A DNA stretch of 40,008 nucleotides from Vicingaceae bacterium (GCA_029251425.1 JAQXDJ010000337.1:1-40008); one strand, 5' to 3'; positions 1 to 10,289 are shown, numbered from the stretch's first letter. Notes: a model not told the origin generated them from the letters alone. Program-made: numbers and translations.

Positions 1-1
1 A

Positions 2-2032
2 ACTTTTGTAGGAGAGGTAATAAATAAAAGAAAAAATGAAGAAGTTTTTACTTCATTTCTTTCAGCCTCTATACTTTACGATGATGATAATAATATTATT
101 GGAACAATGGGTGTTTCAAGAGATATTTCAGAATTAAAAGAAGCAGAAGAACAGTTAATTGAAAGTGAAGAGAGATATAGAGACTTGTTTGAAAATGCTT
201 CTGATTTGATTCAAAGTTTAGATATGAATGGTAACATTTTATATGTAAATAAGGCTTGGAAAGAAACTTTAGGTTATTCAGAAGAAGATATAATAAACAA
301 GAATATATTTGATTTTATTCATAATGATTGTAAAGACAAATGTAAAAATCATTTTGAAAGTTTATTAAATAGTAACAAAGGAGAAGCTTTAGATATTTCA
401 TTTGAATTATTAACGAAAGACCTAAAGAAAGTTATTGTTAAAGGTAATGTTGGTTTGAGGTTTAAGGATGGAAAACCACAATCAACAAGAGGCATTTTAA
501 GAAATATTACTAAAGAAGAGTGGGAAAATTCATTACAAAGAACATATAATAATATTGCAAAAATTGTAACAGAAACAATTACTCCAGAAGAAACCTATGA
601 AAATATTAGAAGAGAATTAGGTAAAATAATAAATACAGATATTTTTATTATTTCTTATTTAATAGATAATGAAACAATATCTTTTCCTTATTATTTTGAA
701 GGTGAAAAAGGAATAATAGATAAAAAAGATAGAAAAAAAGGAGAAGGTATTAATGAATATTTTCTAACAAAAAAGAAACCACAATTATTAAAAAGAAAAG
801 AATTAGATAAAAATTTAGGTAAAGGAGAATATAAACTTTTAGGAACAAAATGTCTTTCTTTCATAGGTGTTCCGTTAAAAATTAAAAATAAAACAGTAGG
901 TGTGCTTTCTGTACAATCTTACAAAAATGAAAATGAATTTAGCAATAAAGATGTTGAAGTATTAGAGTTTATTTCTGGATTATTAGCCTTAACGGTTCAA
1001 AGAAAACAAGACGAAAATATTATATATAATCAGTCTGCAAAACTAAGATCAATAATAGAAAATAGTACACACCTTTTTTGGACTTATAACAAAGAAAAAG
1101 GAGTAACAACTTCAAACAAAAATTTTAATAATTATATTAAAAAAGCATATAATAAAGATGATATAACAAACAGTAAAGAAGAAAAAGTAAGGTATTCTGA
1201 CGAAAGTCAACATGATTTTTGGGATAAAAAATATAGTAAAACCTTTAAAGGTGAATCTCAATATTTTATTTCTACTAAAGAAGACGGTAAAGGAAATAAA
1301 ATAATTAAAGAAGTTTTTTTAAACCCTATTTATGATGAAAAAGGAAAAATAGTAGAGGTTTCAGGAATAGGTCATGACATAACAGAAAAAACATTATCAG
1401 AACAAAAACTTAAAGAATCGCTGTCAGAAAAAGAGGTTTTACTTAAAGAGGTTCACCATAGAGTTAAAAATAACCTACAAGTAATATCAAGTATTTTAAA
1501 TTTACAATCATCTTATGTTAAAGATGAAAATACATTAAATATTTTAAGAGAAAGTCAGAATAGAATAAAGTCAATGTCTTTTATTCATGAGAGCTTATAT
1601 AAAACAGATGATTTTTCTAAAATTAACTTTTCTGAATATATTTCTTCTTTGTCTAAAAATTTAGTACATTCATACGGTATTTATTCAGATTTAGTAGAAT
1701 TAGAAACCAATTTAGAAGAGGTTTATTTAAACTTAGACCTATCAATTCCATGTGGTTTAATAATTAATGAATTAGTTTCAAATGCACTGAAATATGCCTT
1801 TTCAGAAGACAGGAAAGGAATAATTAAGATTGATTTGTTTGAAAAAAACGATTTAATTAATTTAATTGTACAAGATAATGGCTTAGGTTTGCCAAAAGAT
1901 ATAAACTATAAAGAAACTGAATCTTTAGGTTTACAGTTAGTGATGACTTTAGCTGAACAAATTGATGCAAAAGTTGAATTAAACAACACAAAAGGAGCAA
2001 AATATACGATCATATTTAAAAAAGAACAATAA
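2..2032 (+). CDS. PAS/GAF sensor histidine kinase (HisKA_2 type), 5' end missing
   Basis: Sensor kinase expected to autophosphorylate and pass the phosphate to the regulator encoded next. The reading frame is open to the left edge of the window, so the ATG at 107 is internal and the true start lies upstream. Counting from that ATG: the end of a PAS/PAC unit, a second PAS domain (about 23-140), a GAF-like domain (about 165-300), another PAS (about 310-430), then the HisKA_2 dimerisation helix with EVHHRVKNN (His450/His451) and a HATPase_c domain with N box NELVSNALKYAF and G box DNGLGLP. No membrane segment is visible in this part, so it is probably cytosolic. Its TAA overlaps the ATG of the next gene, so the pair is translationally coupled. 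The signal sensed cannot be deduced. Confidence 0.9.
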   Translation, partial: TFVGEVINKRKNEEVFTSFLSASILYDDDNNIIGTMGVSRDISELKEAEEQLIESEERYRDLFENASDLIQSLDMNGNILYVNKAWKETLGYSEEDIINKNIFDFIHNDCKDKCKNHFESLLNSNKGEALDISFELLTKDLKKVIVKGNVGLRFKDGKPQSTRGILRNITKEEWENSLQRTYNNIAKIVTETITPEETYENIRRELGKIINTDIFIISYLIDNETISFPYYFEGEKGIIDKKDRKKGEGINEYFLTKKKPQLLKRKELDKNLGKGEYKLLGTKCLSFIGVPLKIKNKTVGVLSVQSYKNENEFSNKDVEVLEFISGLLALTVQRKQDENIIYNQSAKLRSIIENSTHLFWTYNKEKGVTTSNKNFNNYIKKAYNKDDITNSKEEKVRYSDESQHDFWDKKYSKTFKGESQYFISTKEDGKGNKIIKEVFLNPIYDEKGKIVEVSGIGHDITEKTLSEQKLKESLSEKEVLLKEVHHRVKNNLQVISSILNLQSSYVKDENTLNILRESQNRIKSMSFIHESLYKTDDFSKINFSEYISSLSKNLVHSYGIYSDLVELETNLEEVYLNLDLSIPCGLIINELVSNALKYAFSEDRKGIIKIDLFEKNDLINLIVQDNGLGLPKDINYKETESLGLQLVMTLAEQIDAKVELNNTKGAKYTIIFKKEQ

Positions 2033-2784
2033 TGTCGAAAAACAACATACTGGTTATAGAAGATGAAGCAATTGTTTCAAAAGATATTCAACAAAGCCTT
2101 AAAAAATTAGGTTATAATATTGTTGGTTCTGCGGCAACTGGAGAAAAAGCAGTTGTTTTAGCATTAGAAACTAAACCAGATTTAGTTTTAATGGACATTA
2201 TGCTTAAAGGAGAAATGAGCGGAATTGATGCTGCTGAACAAATCAGAGAAAAACTATCTATTCCTGTTATATATTTAACTGCTTACGCTGACGAAAGCAC
2301 TTTGGCAAAAGCAAAAGTTACTGAGCCTTATGGATACATTATTAAACCATTTAAAGAGGTTGATTTGCACACATCAATAGAAATGGCACTTTATAAACAT
2401 TCTAAAGAAAGAGAAGTTATTAAAGAGCGTGATTTTCTATATTCTGTTGTTGAAAACCAGAGTGCTGAAGGAGTTATTTTTGTAAAATCGAACTCTAGGC
2501 TGGTTAAGGTAAAAACGAGCAGTATTTTGTTTGTAGAAGCTTTAAAAGACTATGTTGTTATAAACGTAGATGATGTGAAATATACGATACACTCAACAAT
2601 GAAAGATATTCAGAAAAAACTTCCTGCAAGCGAGTTTCAAAGAATACACAGGTCTTATATTGTTCGTTTAGATAAAATTATAGCAATTGAACAACCAAAC
2701 GTTGTTATAGAAGGGGGTAAAAAACTTTTACCTATAGGTGGCTCTTACAAAGAAGAGCTTTTTAAAAGAATAAACTTAGTTTAA
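2032..2784 (+). CDS. LytTR-family response regulator
   Basis: Two-component response regulator of 250 aa. The N-terminal receiver (about 1-120) has the acidic pair E10/D11, phospho-acceptor Asp55 in LVLMDIM, and the conserved Lys in GYIIKPF. The C-terminal half (about 150-250) is a LytTR DNA-binding domain, with VEALKDYVVI and FQRIHRSYIVRL as typical strands. Its start overlaps the kinase stop codon (TAATG), so the two form one operon and very likely a cognate pair. LytTR regulators usually bind short direct repeats upstream of a few target genes; no target is evident here. It ends 3 bp from the convergent dehydrogenase gene, and no terminator is visible between them. Confidence 0.93.
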   Translation: MSKNNILVIEDEAIVSKDIQQSLKKLGYNIVGSAATGEKAVVLALETKPDLVLMDIMLKGEMSGIDAAEQIREKLSIPVIYLTAYADESTLAKAKVTEPYGYIIKPFKEVDLHTSIEMALYKHSKEREVIKERDFLYSVVENQSAEGVIFVKSNSRLVKVKTSSILFVEALKDYVVINVDDVKYTIHSTMKDIQKKLPASEFQRIHRSYIVRLDKIIAIEQPNVVIEGGKKLLPIGGSYKEELFKRINLV

Positions 2785-2787
2785 ACT

Positions 2788-3540
2788 TTATTTTCTATTT
2801 ATATAAAAAGAATTTGCTTGTGACAATGATGTTACAATCAAATCGTTTATACATAAGTTTTTAGGAAGTGTCGCAACATAAAAAATAATAGAAGCAATAT
2901 CTTCAGCAGTCATAGGTTCATAACCTGCATAAACTTCTTTTGCTTTTTCAACGTCCCCGTGAAGCCTTACTTCTGAAAATTCTGTTTCTGCAGCACCTGG
3001 AGAAACTTGACTAACTTTTATACCGTGTTCTAACAACTCTATACGCATGGCTTTAGATATGGCATTTACAGCGTGTTTTGTAGCACAATAAACATTGCCA
3101 TTCATATAAACTTCTTTGCCTGCAGTAGAGCCTATATTTATAATATGACCTTCTTTATTTTGAATCATTAAAGGCATAATAGCCTTAGAAACATACAACA
3201 ATCCTTTAACGTTGGTATCAATCATTTTATCCCAATCATCAAGAGCGCCATCTTGAATTTTATTTATACCACTAGCCAGACCAGCATTGTTTATTAAAAT
3301 ATCAATTACTTTATTTTCTAAACTATTGATTGCCGCAACAACCTCATCATTATTTCTAACATCGAAGCAGAGTGAGGTAACTTTTACATTATGTTCCAAT
3401 TTTAGTTGTTTTGATAAAGTATTTAATAGTTCTTGTCTTCTTCCGGTAATGATTACATTATCACCATTCCCTGCAAAAATTTCAGCTGTTGCTTTGCCAA
3501 AGCCAGAAGTAGCTCCTGTAATAAAAACTGTTTTAGCCAT
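2788..3540 (-). CDS. SDR-family NAD(P)-dependent oxidoreductase (YdfG-like)
   Basis: Classical short-chain dehydrogenase of 250 aa. It shows the nucleotide-binding TGATSGFGKA near the N-terminus, the structural NNAG motif, the catalytic Ser in IGSTAG and the YCATK catalytic Tyr/Lys. The ITGRR after the second strand suggests NADP(H) preference. Close relatives are annotated as YdfG-type 3-hydroxy acid or serine dehydrogenases; the substrate cannot be fixed from sequence. Its ATG overlaps the stop codon of the metalloprotease gene upstream (TAATG on the minus strand), so it is the second gene of that operon and probably translationally coupled, although no functional link is obvious. Confidence 0.92.
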   Translation of the reverse strand: MAKTVFITGATSGFGKATAEIFAGNGDNVIITGRRQELLNTLSKQLKLEHNVKVTSLCFDVRNNDEVVAAINSLENKVIDILINNAGLASGINKIQDGALDDWDKMIDTNVKGLLYVSKAIMPLMIQNKEGHIINIGSTAGKEVYMNGNVYCATKHAVNAISKAMRIELLEHGIKVSQVSPGAAETEFSEVRLHGDVEKAKEVYAGYEPMTAEDIASIIFYVATLPKNLCINDLIVTSLSQANSFYINRK

Positions 3541-6113
3541 TACTTTATTTCTTTTAATGCGTTAGCTATTAATGTTTTTAAATGAGCTTTATGCGCTTTT
3601 GTAGAAACATTTCCAGCTCCATTTCCAGCCATTTTTTCAATTTGTTTTAAATTATAAATAGCCATAGATTGAGCTGCAGAAACATACCTTTTACTTCTTG
3701 GGCCAACAATCATACTAATTAATTTTTTAGTATAGCTAACCTGCAAGTTTTGTCTAAAAGAATTTACATTGCTAGAAATGTCGGCCTTAAAAACAGCATT
3801 ATTTAGGTCTGTCATCATTGTTGACAGACTATACTCGTTTCCATATAATTCAGAATCAACCAACCTTTGTGTGGTGTTGTAATGTAAAATATGAGCCAAT
3901 ACGTTTTTTTGATAAGTTAAAACCTGATTGTGAATTTTTGGATCTTCAGGCCCTCTAAAAAAATTATAACCTCTTCTTTGTAAGGCCAAATAATTATATA
4001 ATTCATTTGGCGCATTAAAAGCATCTGGAGCAAAAACATATTTTTCTAGTGTTTTCATTGCTCTTTTTTGGTCTGCCAAACTAACAGGGGTATATGGCTT
4101 TGTTTCACCTTTTTGACCAACCATTGCTCTATCAACATAAACACCCCCAATAAATCTTGAAACAACCCCTGCTGCAGTTGCTCGTTGTCCGCTTAAAACG
4201 TAATAAACCCTTCGTAGCTCTTGGTAAGACTCTCCACCAACAGAAAACTTAGTTTTTACACTTTTCATCATTTCATCAATCAACTCAAAAATATTGTTAG
4301 AGTATGTTATTTGATCATTAGATAAATCTCCAATCATAACCCTTGGATCAATTGCTTTTCCTGGAGCACGCATGTCATCAGCATCATTTCCAAAGATCAG
4401 TTCTGGCTCTGTAGACCTTGACAGTAAATCATTTTTTTCTTTTTCAGACTTAAAAGGAGTATAACCAAACTGAATTGCCCACACATCATAAGGCCCAACA
4501 GCAACATCTACATACTGTCCCTGTTTACTTCTATCCTTAGTTAGATTAATAGCCGCATAATCCATTACAGATCCTGTAAGACACTTTCCTTTAATAAAAC
4601 TAGCATCTGCTAATTGTTCTGGAGAAAACAGCTGACTTGCTTTCATATTATGATTTAAACCTAATGTATGACCAACTTCATGCATTATTAATGCAATCAT
4701 TGCTTCTTCTTTCATTTTTTTAAGCTCTACATCAGAAGCTCCTTGTGCTGTTAAAATAGCATTTCCAAACATGGTATTTTCATGCATTACATGTCCTAAA
4801 GAACAAGTTGCTTTATGTATATCATTTTCAAATAATGGAGCTTCAAATTCTTTTTCTAAAGAAGCGAGGTTAAAAATTTTGTCATACATCACTCTATTAG
4901 TAAAGTGAACAAATTCTAACATAACATCTGCACCTAAAATTTCTCCAGTTCTTGGGTTAACAAAACTCGGTCCATAACCTCCAAAAGGAGCTCTAGGAGA
5001 TGATGTCCATCTTAATACATTGTAACGAATATCTCCTGCATCCCACTCTGCATCATCTGGTTGCATTTTAACCTCAACAGCATTTTTAAAACCAGCTTTT
5101 TCAAAAGCAACATTCCATTGTAAAACGGCATTTTTAATAGTTTCTCTCCATTCTACTGGTGTGGAGTTTTCCATCCACCAAGTAATAGGTTTTACTGGTT
5201 CAGAAATTGCAGCATTAGGATCTTTCTTTTTTAAATTCCAACGATGAACTAAATCTCTGTATGGAGATGAACTTGTTGAGGTCATATCCGTTACTTGAGT
5301 CATAAAATAACCAACACGAGGATCATCCATTAACGGTTCATAATCGTTCTCAGGCATTTTTATTAAGCTATGATAAATCTTTACACTTACATTTCTTCCA
5401 TCAGAAACAGCTCTAGACCCACCATTTAATACAGATCCTTTAGAATAAATATATTCAATAGCTAAGTCTGTATTTTCAGGATAATTTCTGATGGCATTAA
5501 TCTTTGTTTTTTCTTTATTTAAAGCACCTAAAGTAAAAGCCATTGGAGACTGTTTAGGATATCTTGGTGGCTTAACTTGAGAAAGAGTTTCCTTTAAAAA
5601 AAGGTTGTCAGCATTAATTAAATATAAACCACTATCAGCTGCTTCAATTTTTAAACTTGCCATTGTACCTTCACTTAAATTTGCATTAGCAGATTTAGAA
5701 AGAGCACTATTTGGATCAAAATAAGAAGAAGTGTTCTGTGTAATAAACTCTATTTTATTAAAATATTTTTGAATTCTAAAGACTTTAGACCCGCGGTAAG
5801 CACCTCTAAAAGAACCTGCCTCTAAAACACCATCGGCTATTTGGCTAAAATAAATAAACTCATTATTAAGTTGATCTTCACTAACAACCATTTTGATAGA
5901 TCCTGTAATGGTATCTTGATATATAGTAAAAAGACCATCTATTTTTTTACTTTTCTTGGTAACTTCAGAAATCTTTTTTAAAGCTGTTTTATCCTTTTTT
6001 GGAGCTTCAGTTTTTCCTTTTTTACCCTTTTTTTTCTTTTGTGCAACGGCATTACTGCTTGTTAAAAAAAGAAAGGAAATTAATGCAATTCCGGTAAGTT
6101 TTAAAATTCTCAT
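3540..6113 (-). CDS. Secreted zinc-dependent metalloprotease (DUF5117/DUF5118/DUF4953 family)
   Basis: Large 857-aa exported protein. An N-terminal signal peptide (about 1-24, ending in NAVAQ) is followed by a Lys-rich stretch, then the DUF5118/DUF5117 region, and a metzincin-like catalytic centre with HEVGHTLGLNHN near the middle. The motif supplies three zinc-binding His and the catalytic Glu. The family is common in Bacteroidota and is predicted to act in the periplasm or at the cell surface; natural substrates are unknown. The length matches usual family members and no break is seen. A good promoter lies upstream at 6140-6169. It is followed without a gap by the dehydrogenase gene. Confidence 0.92.
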   Translation of the reverse strand: MRILKLTGIALISFLFLTSSNAVAQKKKKGKKGKTEAPKKDKTALKKISEVTKKSKKIDGLFTIYQDTITGSIKMVVSEDQLNNEFIYFSQIADGVLEAGSFRGAYRGSKVFRIQKYFNKIEFITQNTSSYFDPNSALSKSANANLSEGTMASLKIEAADSGLYLINADNLFLKETLSQVKPPRYPKQSPMAFTLGALNKEKTKINAIRNYPENTDLAIEYIYSKGSVLNGGSRAVSDGRNVSVKIYHSLIKMPENDYEPLMDDPRVGYFMTQVTDMTSTSSSPYRDLVHRWNLKKKDPNAAISEPVKPITWWMENSTPVEWRETIKNAVLQWNVAFEKAGFKNAVEVKMQPDDAEWDAGDIRYNVLRWTSSPRAPFGGYGPSFVNPRTGEILGADVMLEFVHFTNRVMYDKIFNLASLEKEFEAPLFENDIHKATCSLGHVMHENTMFGNAILTAQGASDVELKKMKEEAMIALIMHEVGHTLGLNHNMKASQLFSPEQLADASFIKGKCLTGSVMDYAAINLTKDRSKQGQYVDVAVGPYDVWAIQFGYTPFKSEKEKNDLLSRSTEPELIFGNDADDMRAPGKAIDPRVMIGDLSNDQITYSNNIFELIDEMMKSVKTKFSVGGESYQELRRVYYVLSGQRATAAGVVSRFIGGVYVDRAMVGQKGETKPYTPVSLADQKRAMKTLEKYVFAPDAFNAPNELYNYLALQRRGYNFFRGPEDPKIHNQVLTYQKNVLAHILHYNTTQRLVDSELYGNEYSLSTMMTDLNNAVFKADISSNVNSFRQNLQVSYTKKLISMIVGPRSKRYVSAAQSMAIYNLKQIEKMAGNGAGNVSTKAHKAHLKTLIANALKEIK

Positions 6114-6139
6114 GTTGTTGTATTTTTAATAATCACGGT

Positions 6140-6169
6140 TAAAGATAATTATAAATATATATTGGTCAA
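6140..6169 (-). promoter_or_regulatory. Bacteroidetes-type promoter of the metalloprotease operon
   Basis: On the minus strand a TTG (6167-6169) stands 19 bp before TATCTTTA (6140-6147). This is a one-mismatch version of the TTG-N19-TAnnTTTG pattern used by the primary sigma factor of Bacteroidetes. The start codon at 6113 would have a leader of roughly 20 nt. Confidence 0.6.
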
Positions 6170-6195
6170 TTAAAAAAGGATGAGCGGTTAAAGCT

Positions 6196-6561
6196 TTAGT
6201 AACTATTAAGGGATAAAAGAACAAGTGTACATGCAATTTCTGTTTCAATTCCTTTATCTTTTGCTAAACTTATCAATTCATCATTTTCTGTTCCAGGATT
6301 AAATATAATTCGTTTTGGTTGAATGGTGTTGATTATATATTCGTAATATTCTGGTTGGTTTTTAGCACCAACATAAAGGGTTACAGTGTCTATATTTTTT
6401 AATTCAGGTTTATTTAATAAAATCTCATAACCCTCAATTGTTCCTTTTCTTATTCCAACAGGAGAAACAGTATACCCCTTTTCTAAAAGCATTATCGCTG
6501 CTTTGTAAGAATACCTAACTGGTTTAGGGCTTGCCCCAAGTATTAGTGTCTTTTTCTTCAT
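6196..6561 (-). CDS. Small CoA-binding domain protein (YccU-like)
   Basis: A 121-aa single-domain protein with a Rossmann-type CoA-binding fold. It starts KKKTLILGASPKPVRYSYKA (the typical nucleotide-binding first strand and loop), continues with VSPVGIRKGTIEGYE, and ends in a short beta/alpha repeat. The family is widespread, cytosolic and poorly understood; binding of CoA or a related nucleotide is inferred from the fold. I place the start at the ATG at 6561. A TTG two codons upstream lies inside a good -7 element (TAAATTTG) and is unlikely to be translated. The gene stands alone between the sdh terminator and the metalloprotease promoter. Confidence 0.85.
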   Translation of the reverse strand: MKKKTLILGASPKPVRYSYKAAIMLLEKGYTVSPVGIRKGTIEGYEILLNKPELKNIDTVTLYVGAKNQPEYYEYIINTIQPKRIIFNPGTENDELISLAKDKGIETEIACTLVLLSLNSY

Positions 6562-6564
6562 AGT

Positions 6565-6572
6565 CAAATTTA
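6565..6572 (-). promoter_or_regulatory. -7 element TAAATTTG next to the ATG of the CoA-binding gene
   Basis: Perfect TAnnTTTG on the minus strand, ending only 3 nt before the ATG. If used, transcription would begin at or within a base or two of the start codon, giving a leaderless mRNA. No TTG is found 19 bp upstream, so the -33 half is missing. Confidence 0.45.
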
Positions 6573-6613
6573 GTTATAATTGAGATTTGTGGCTGTCATT
6601 TTTCAGAGAAACA

Positions 6614-6643
6614 AAAAAAGCCCCGAATAATCGAGGCTTTTTT
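6614..6643 (-). terminator. Rho-independent terminator of the sdh operon
   Basis: Hairpin AAAAAAGCCCCGA / ATAA loop / TCGAGGCTTTTTT with one C/A mismatch. It is flanked by A/T runs on both sides, so it could work in either direction. It lies just after the sdhB stop codon and before the CoA-binding gene. Confidence 0.75.
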
Positions 6644-6659
6644 AAATATGTAGTGTTTT

Positions 6660-7412
6660 TTATTTTTCTGAAGAAGTAGAAGCATTAAGATACTCCTTGT
6701 TCATTCTAGCAATAAACTCTAATGAAATTCCTTTCGGACATTCAACTTCACATGCTCCTGTGTTAGTACAGTTTCCAAAACCCTCTTGATCCATTTGGTC
6801 TACCATGTTTAAAACACGTTCTTTGCGCTCAACCTGACCTTGTGGTAAGTAGGAGTATTGAGATACCTTAGCAGCAACAAATAACATTGCAGAAGAGTTT
6901 TTACAAGTTGCAACACAAGCACCACAACCAATACAAGTTGCAGCATCCATTGCTTTATCAGCCATTGGCTTAGGAATTGGTAATGCATTTGCATCTTGAG
7001 TGTTTCCCGAAGTGTTGACCGAGATAAATCCTCCTGCTTGTTGAATTCTGTCAAAAGAACCCCTATCAACGACTAAATCTTTTAATACAGGAAATGCCTT
7101 AGATCTGAAAGGTTCAATATGCACCGTTTCACCATCTTTAAACATTCTCATGTGTAACTGACAAGTAGTTACTTTTCTATCTGGCCCGTGAGCTTCACCA
7201 TTTATGTATAAAGAGCACATTCCACAAATACCTTCTCTACAATCATGATCGAAAGCAACAGGTTCTATTCCTTGAGTAATTAGCTGCTCGTTTAAAACAT
7301 CTAACATTTCTAAAAAAGAAGCGTGCTCAGAAATTCCTGTTACAGGATAAGTAACCAAACCACCCTTATCTTCTTTGTTTTTTTGTCTCCAAACTTTTAA
7401 CGTTAAATTCAT
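6660..7412 (-). CDS. sdhB: Succinate dehydrogenase/fumarate reductase iron-sulfur subunit
   Basis: Electron-transfer subunit (250 aa) of respiratory complex II. It carries electrons from the flavoprotein to the membrane haem/quinone site. The 2Fe-2S ligands lie in CREGICGMC and TTCQLH (plant-ferredoxin-like N-terminal domain). The two cubane-type clusters use [11 protein letters not shown] and [14 protein letters not shown] in the C-terminal domain. The arrangement and length match the Wolinella/Bacteroides type. It is the last gene of the sdhC-sdhA-sdhB operon, 10 bp after sdhA, and is followed by a clear terminator. Confidence 0.96.
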   Translation of the reverse strand: MNLTLKVWRQKNKEDKGGLVTYPVTGISEHASFLEMLDVLNEQLITQGIEPVAFDHDCREGICGMCSLYINGEAHGPDRKVTTCQLHMRMFKDGETVHIEPFRSKAFPVLKDLVVDRGSFDRIQQAGGFISVNTSGNTQDANALPIPKPMADKAMDAATCIGCGACVATCKNSSAMLFVAAKVSQYSYLPQGQVERKERVLNMVDQMDQEGFGNCTNTGACEVECPKGISLEFIARMNKEYLNASTSSEK

Positions 7413-7422
7413 AGTCTTCTAA

Positions 7423-9438
7423 TTATTTGTAAGAACGTTGTTTTAGTTCAATATCATTAAATTCTAATTCTTCTTTGTGCATCACTGCTTCTCTTGGGTC
7501 TCCTTTGTATTCCCATGCAGCTACGTAAGCAAAATCTTTATCGTTTCTTTTTGCCTCGCCTTTTTGTTCTCCGTCTAACTCAACTGACTCTTCTCTAAAG
7601 TGGCCACCACAAGATTCTTCTCTTGCTAATGCATCTTTAGCAAATAATTCTCCAAGCTCTAAGAAATCAGCAACTCTAGTTGCTTTTTCTAATTCTGGGT
7701 TCAATTCGTTCATTCCTCCAGGAACACAAACATCTTTCCAAAACTCTTCACGGATTTGTTTGATTTCGTCCATTGCTTCAATTAATCCTTTTGCATTACG
7801 AGACATACCAACTTTATTCCACATTACTTCTCCTAATCTCTTATGGAAGTGATCTACAGACTTAGTTCCTTTAATGTTGATTAACTTTTCTAATTGATCT
7901 GTTACTTCTTTAGCAGCAGCATTAAATTCAGGGCTATCGGTTGGAATTGGCCCAGTTCTAATATCATCAGCTAAGTAATCACCAATTGTGTAAGGTAGTA
8001 CAAAATAACCATCAGCTAAACCTTGCATTAAGGCAGACGCTCCTAATCTGTTTGCTCCGTGATCAGAGAAATTTGCCTCACCAGCAGCGTAACATCCAGG
8101 AATAGTTGTCATTAAGTTATAATCACACCAGATACCACCCATTGTATAGTGCACAGCAGGATAAATCATCATTGGTGTTTTGTAAGGGTTTTCATCAATA
8201 ATCTTCTCGTACATTTGGAAAAGGTTACCGTATTTTTCTTCGATAACCCCCTCTCCTAATTCTAAAATTTTAGCATCGCCAGGATTGTGAAGCCCTAAAA
8301 CGTGAGCTTTTTCGTTTCCGTAACGGTTAATGGCAGATTTGAAATCTAAGTAAACAGCTTCTCCTGTTGCATTTACACCGTAACCAGCATCACATCTTTC
8401 TTTAGCAGCACGAGATGCAACATCTCTTGGCACTAAGTTTCCGAATGCAGGATATCTTCTTTCTAAGTAATAATCTCTTTCGTCTTCACCTAAATCAGTA
8501 GGCTTTTTTCTTCCCTCTCTAATAGCCATTACATCATCCATGTTTTTTGGCACCCAAATTCTACCATCATTTCTCAACGACTCAGACATTAGGGTTAACT
8601 TAGACTGGAAATCTCCAGCTCTAGGGACACATGTCGGATGAATTTGCGTATAACAAGGGTTTGCAAAGTAAGCTCCTTTTTTGTGAATTTTCCATGCAGC
8701 ACTTGCGTTAGATCCCATTGCATTGGTAGATAAGAAGAAAACGTTTCCGTAACCACCAGAAGCAATAACAACCGCGTGAGCAGAATGTTTTTCAATTTCT
8801 CCAGTAATCATATTACGAGCAATAATTCCTCTTGCTTTTCCATCAACCTTTACTATATCCATCATTTCATGACGGTTATACATGGTAATTTTTCCTTTAC
8901 CAATTTGTCTATTCATTGCAGAATAAGCACCTAATAAAAGTTGTTGTCCAGTTTGCCCTTTAGCGTAAAAAGTTCTTGAAACCAACACACCGCCAAAAGA
9001 ACGGTTGTCTAATAAACCACCATACTCTCTTGCAAAAGGAACTCCCTGTGCAACACACTGGTCAATAATATTTGTAGAAACCTCAGCTAAACGATATACG
9101 TTTGCTTCTCTAGCTCTGTAATCCCCTCCTTTAACCGTATCGTAAAATAAACGGTAAGTAGAATCTCCATCATTTTGATAGTTCTTTGCTGCATTAATTC
9201 CTCCTTGAGCAGCAATTGAGTGTGCTCTACGTGGAGAATCTTGATAAGCAAACGCTTTTACCTTATAACCCATTTCGGCTAAAGATGCAGCAGCAGCTCC
9301 ACCAGCCAATCCTGTTCCAACAACAATAATGTCGATATGACGTTTGTTGGCAGGGTTAACTAAGTTAATATCGTTTTTATGTTTTGTCCACTTATCTTTA
9401 ATTGGACCTTCTGGTGTTTTTGAATCTAATTTTGACAT
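7423..9438 (-). CDS. sdhA: Succinate dehydrogenase/fumarate reductase flavoprotein subunit
   Basis: Catalytic subunit (671 aa) interconverting succinate and fumarate in the TCA cycle, on the cytoplasmic face of the inner membrane. The FAD-binding [17 protein letters not shown] lies near residue 36. The His to which FAD is covalently bound is His73 in [12 protein letters not shown]. Downstream are the substrate-domain motif [10 protein letters not shown] and the FAD-contacting [12 protein letters not shown]. The length and the sdhC-A-B gene order are those of the Bacteroidetes/epsilon-proteobacterial complex rather than the four-subunit E. coli type. The gene sits 21 bp after sdhC and 10 bp before sdhB. 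Confidence 0.97.
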   Translation of the reverse strand: MSKLDSKTPEGPIKDKWTKHKNDINLVNPANKRHIDIIVVGTGLAGGAAAASLAEMGYKVKAFAYQDSPRRAHSIAAQGGINAAKNYQNDGDSTYRLFYDTVKGGDYRAREANVYRLAEVSTNIIDQCVAQGVPFAREYGGLLDNRSFGGVLVSRTFYAKGQTGQQLLLGAYSAMNRQIGKGKITMYNRHEMMDIVKVDGKARGIIARNMITGEIEKHSAHAVVIASGGYGNVFFLSTNAMGSNASAAWKIHKKGAYFANPCYTQIHPTCVPRAGDFQSKLTLMSESLRNDGRIWVPKNMDDVMAIREGRKKPTDLGEDERDYYLERRYPAFGNLVPRDVASRAAKERCDAGYGVNATGEAVYLDFKSAINRYGNEKAHVLGLHNPGDAKILELGEGVIEEKYGNLFQMYEKIIDENPYKTPMMIYPAVHYTMGGIWCDYNLMTTIPGCYAAGEANFSDHGANRLGASALMQGLADGYFVLPYTIGDYLADDIRTGPIPTDSPEFNAAAKEVTDQLEKLINIKGTKSVDHFHKRLGEVMWNKVGMSRNAKGLIEAMDEIKQIREEFWKDVCVPGGMNELNPELEKATRVADFLELGELFAKDALAREESCGGHFREESVELDGEQKGEAKRNDKDFAYVAAWEYKGDPREAVMHKEELEFNDIELKQRSYK

Positions 9439-9459
9439 ATTCTTTCTAAATAAAAAAGA

Positions 9460-10128
9460 TTAATGAGAACATAAATGGTGAAATACTGCTATAAAAATGA
9501 ATCCCAGAGGAACAACTATGGCAAATAAATAACCTAATTTTTTAATTAATGGAGTGTACTTTGTGTGGTTGAAACCAGCCGACTGAAAAGCTGACTGAAA
9601 ACCATGTAACAGGTGAAGCGCTAAAAAGACAAAAGAAACACAGTAAATAATTACCCTAATAGGATCTTCAAATTTGTGTACTAGGTGAGGAAAATATTTT
9701 GTAGGGTTATCCCAAATACCATCAACAAATTTATCTTGAATTTCTGGAATCCAAAAATCATAAAAGTGTAATCCTAAAAATAATAAAATCATGATTCCTG
9801 TAATTAACATGTTTCTGCTAATCCAAGAAGAGTTTTCGTTAGCCTTGTTCATTGCGTACTTAATTGGACGGGCAGCCTTGTTTTTTAGCTCTAAGTTTAT
9901 TCCCATACCCAAGTGAAATAATGTTCCAAACATTAAGACGGGCTGCATTAAAAACTGGATGATCCAATTAGTTCCCATAAAGTGAGAGGCCATGTTAAAT
10001 AAGTCTGCACTAAAAACAGACAAGAAATTAATAACAAAATGGAGTGTTAAAAATGTAATTAAGAAAAAGCCTGACAGAGCCATAAGCACCTTTCTACCAA
10101 CAGAAGAATTTGAAAATCCGTTACTCAT
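9460..10128 (-). CDS. sdhC: Succinate dehydrogenase cytochrome b subunit
   Basis: Single membrane-anchor subunit of 222 aa with about five hydrophobic helices and several in-helix His residues (for example in LTLHFVINF, LFHLGMG, GLHFYDF, LALHLLHGFQSAF) suited to bind two b-type haems. This matches the b558/TIGR02046 di-haem anchor family found in Bacteroidetes. It passes electrons from sdhB to menaquinone. It is the first gene of the sdh operon, with a consensus promoter directly upstream. No separate sdhD is present, as expected for this type. Confidence 0.93.
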   Translation of the reverse strand: MSNGFSNSSVGRKVLMALSGFFLITFLTLHFVINFLSVFSADLFNMASHFMGTNWIIQFLMQPVLMFGTLFHLGMGINLELKNKAARPIKYAMNKANENSSWISRNMLITGIMILLFLGLHFYDFWIPEIQDKFVDGIWDNPTKYFPHLVHKFEDPIRVIIYCVSFVFLALHLLHGFQSAFQSAGFNHTKYTPLIKKLGYLFAIVVPLGFIFIAVFHHLCSH

Positions 10129-10159
10129 AATATTGTTTGTTTTTTAATAAATAGATGTA

Positions 10160-10189
10160 CAAATGTAAAAATTGTATGGGAGGTTACAA
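10160..10189 (-). promoter_or_regulatory. Promoter of sdhCAB
   Basis: On the minus strand TTG (10187-10189), a 19-bp spacer, then TACATTTG (10160-10167): a full match to the Bacteroidetes TTG-N19-TAnnTTTG pattern. It stands about 30 bp before the sdhC start. Confidence 0.8.
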
Positions 10190-10289
10190 GGTTTACATTC
10201 GCTTTTTTTGATGGGGAGCTTATTTAGAATCAATTAAAATATTCTTTTGTAAAACCTTTGACAGGGAATAAGTTTAAAATTGTTGAATT

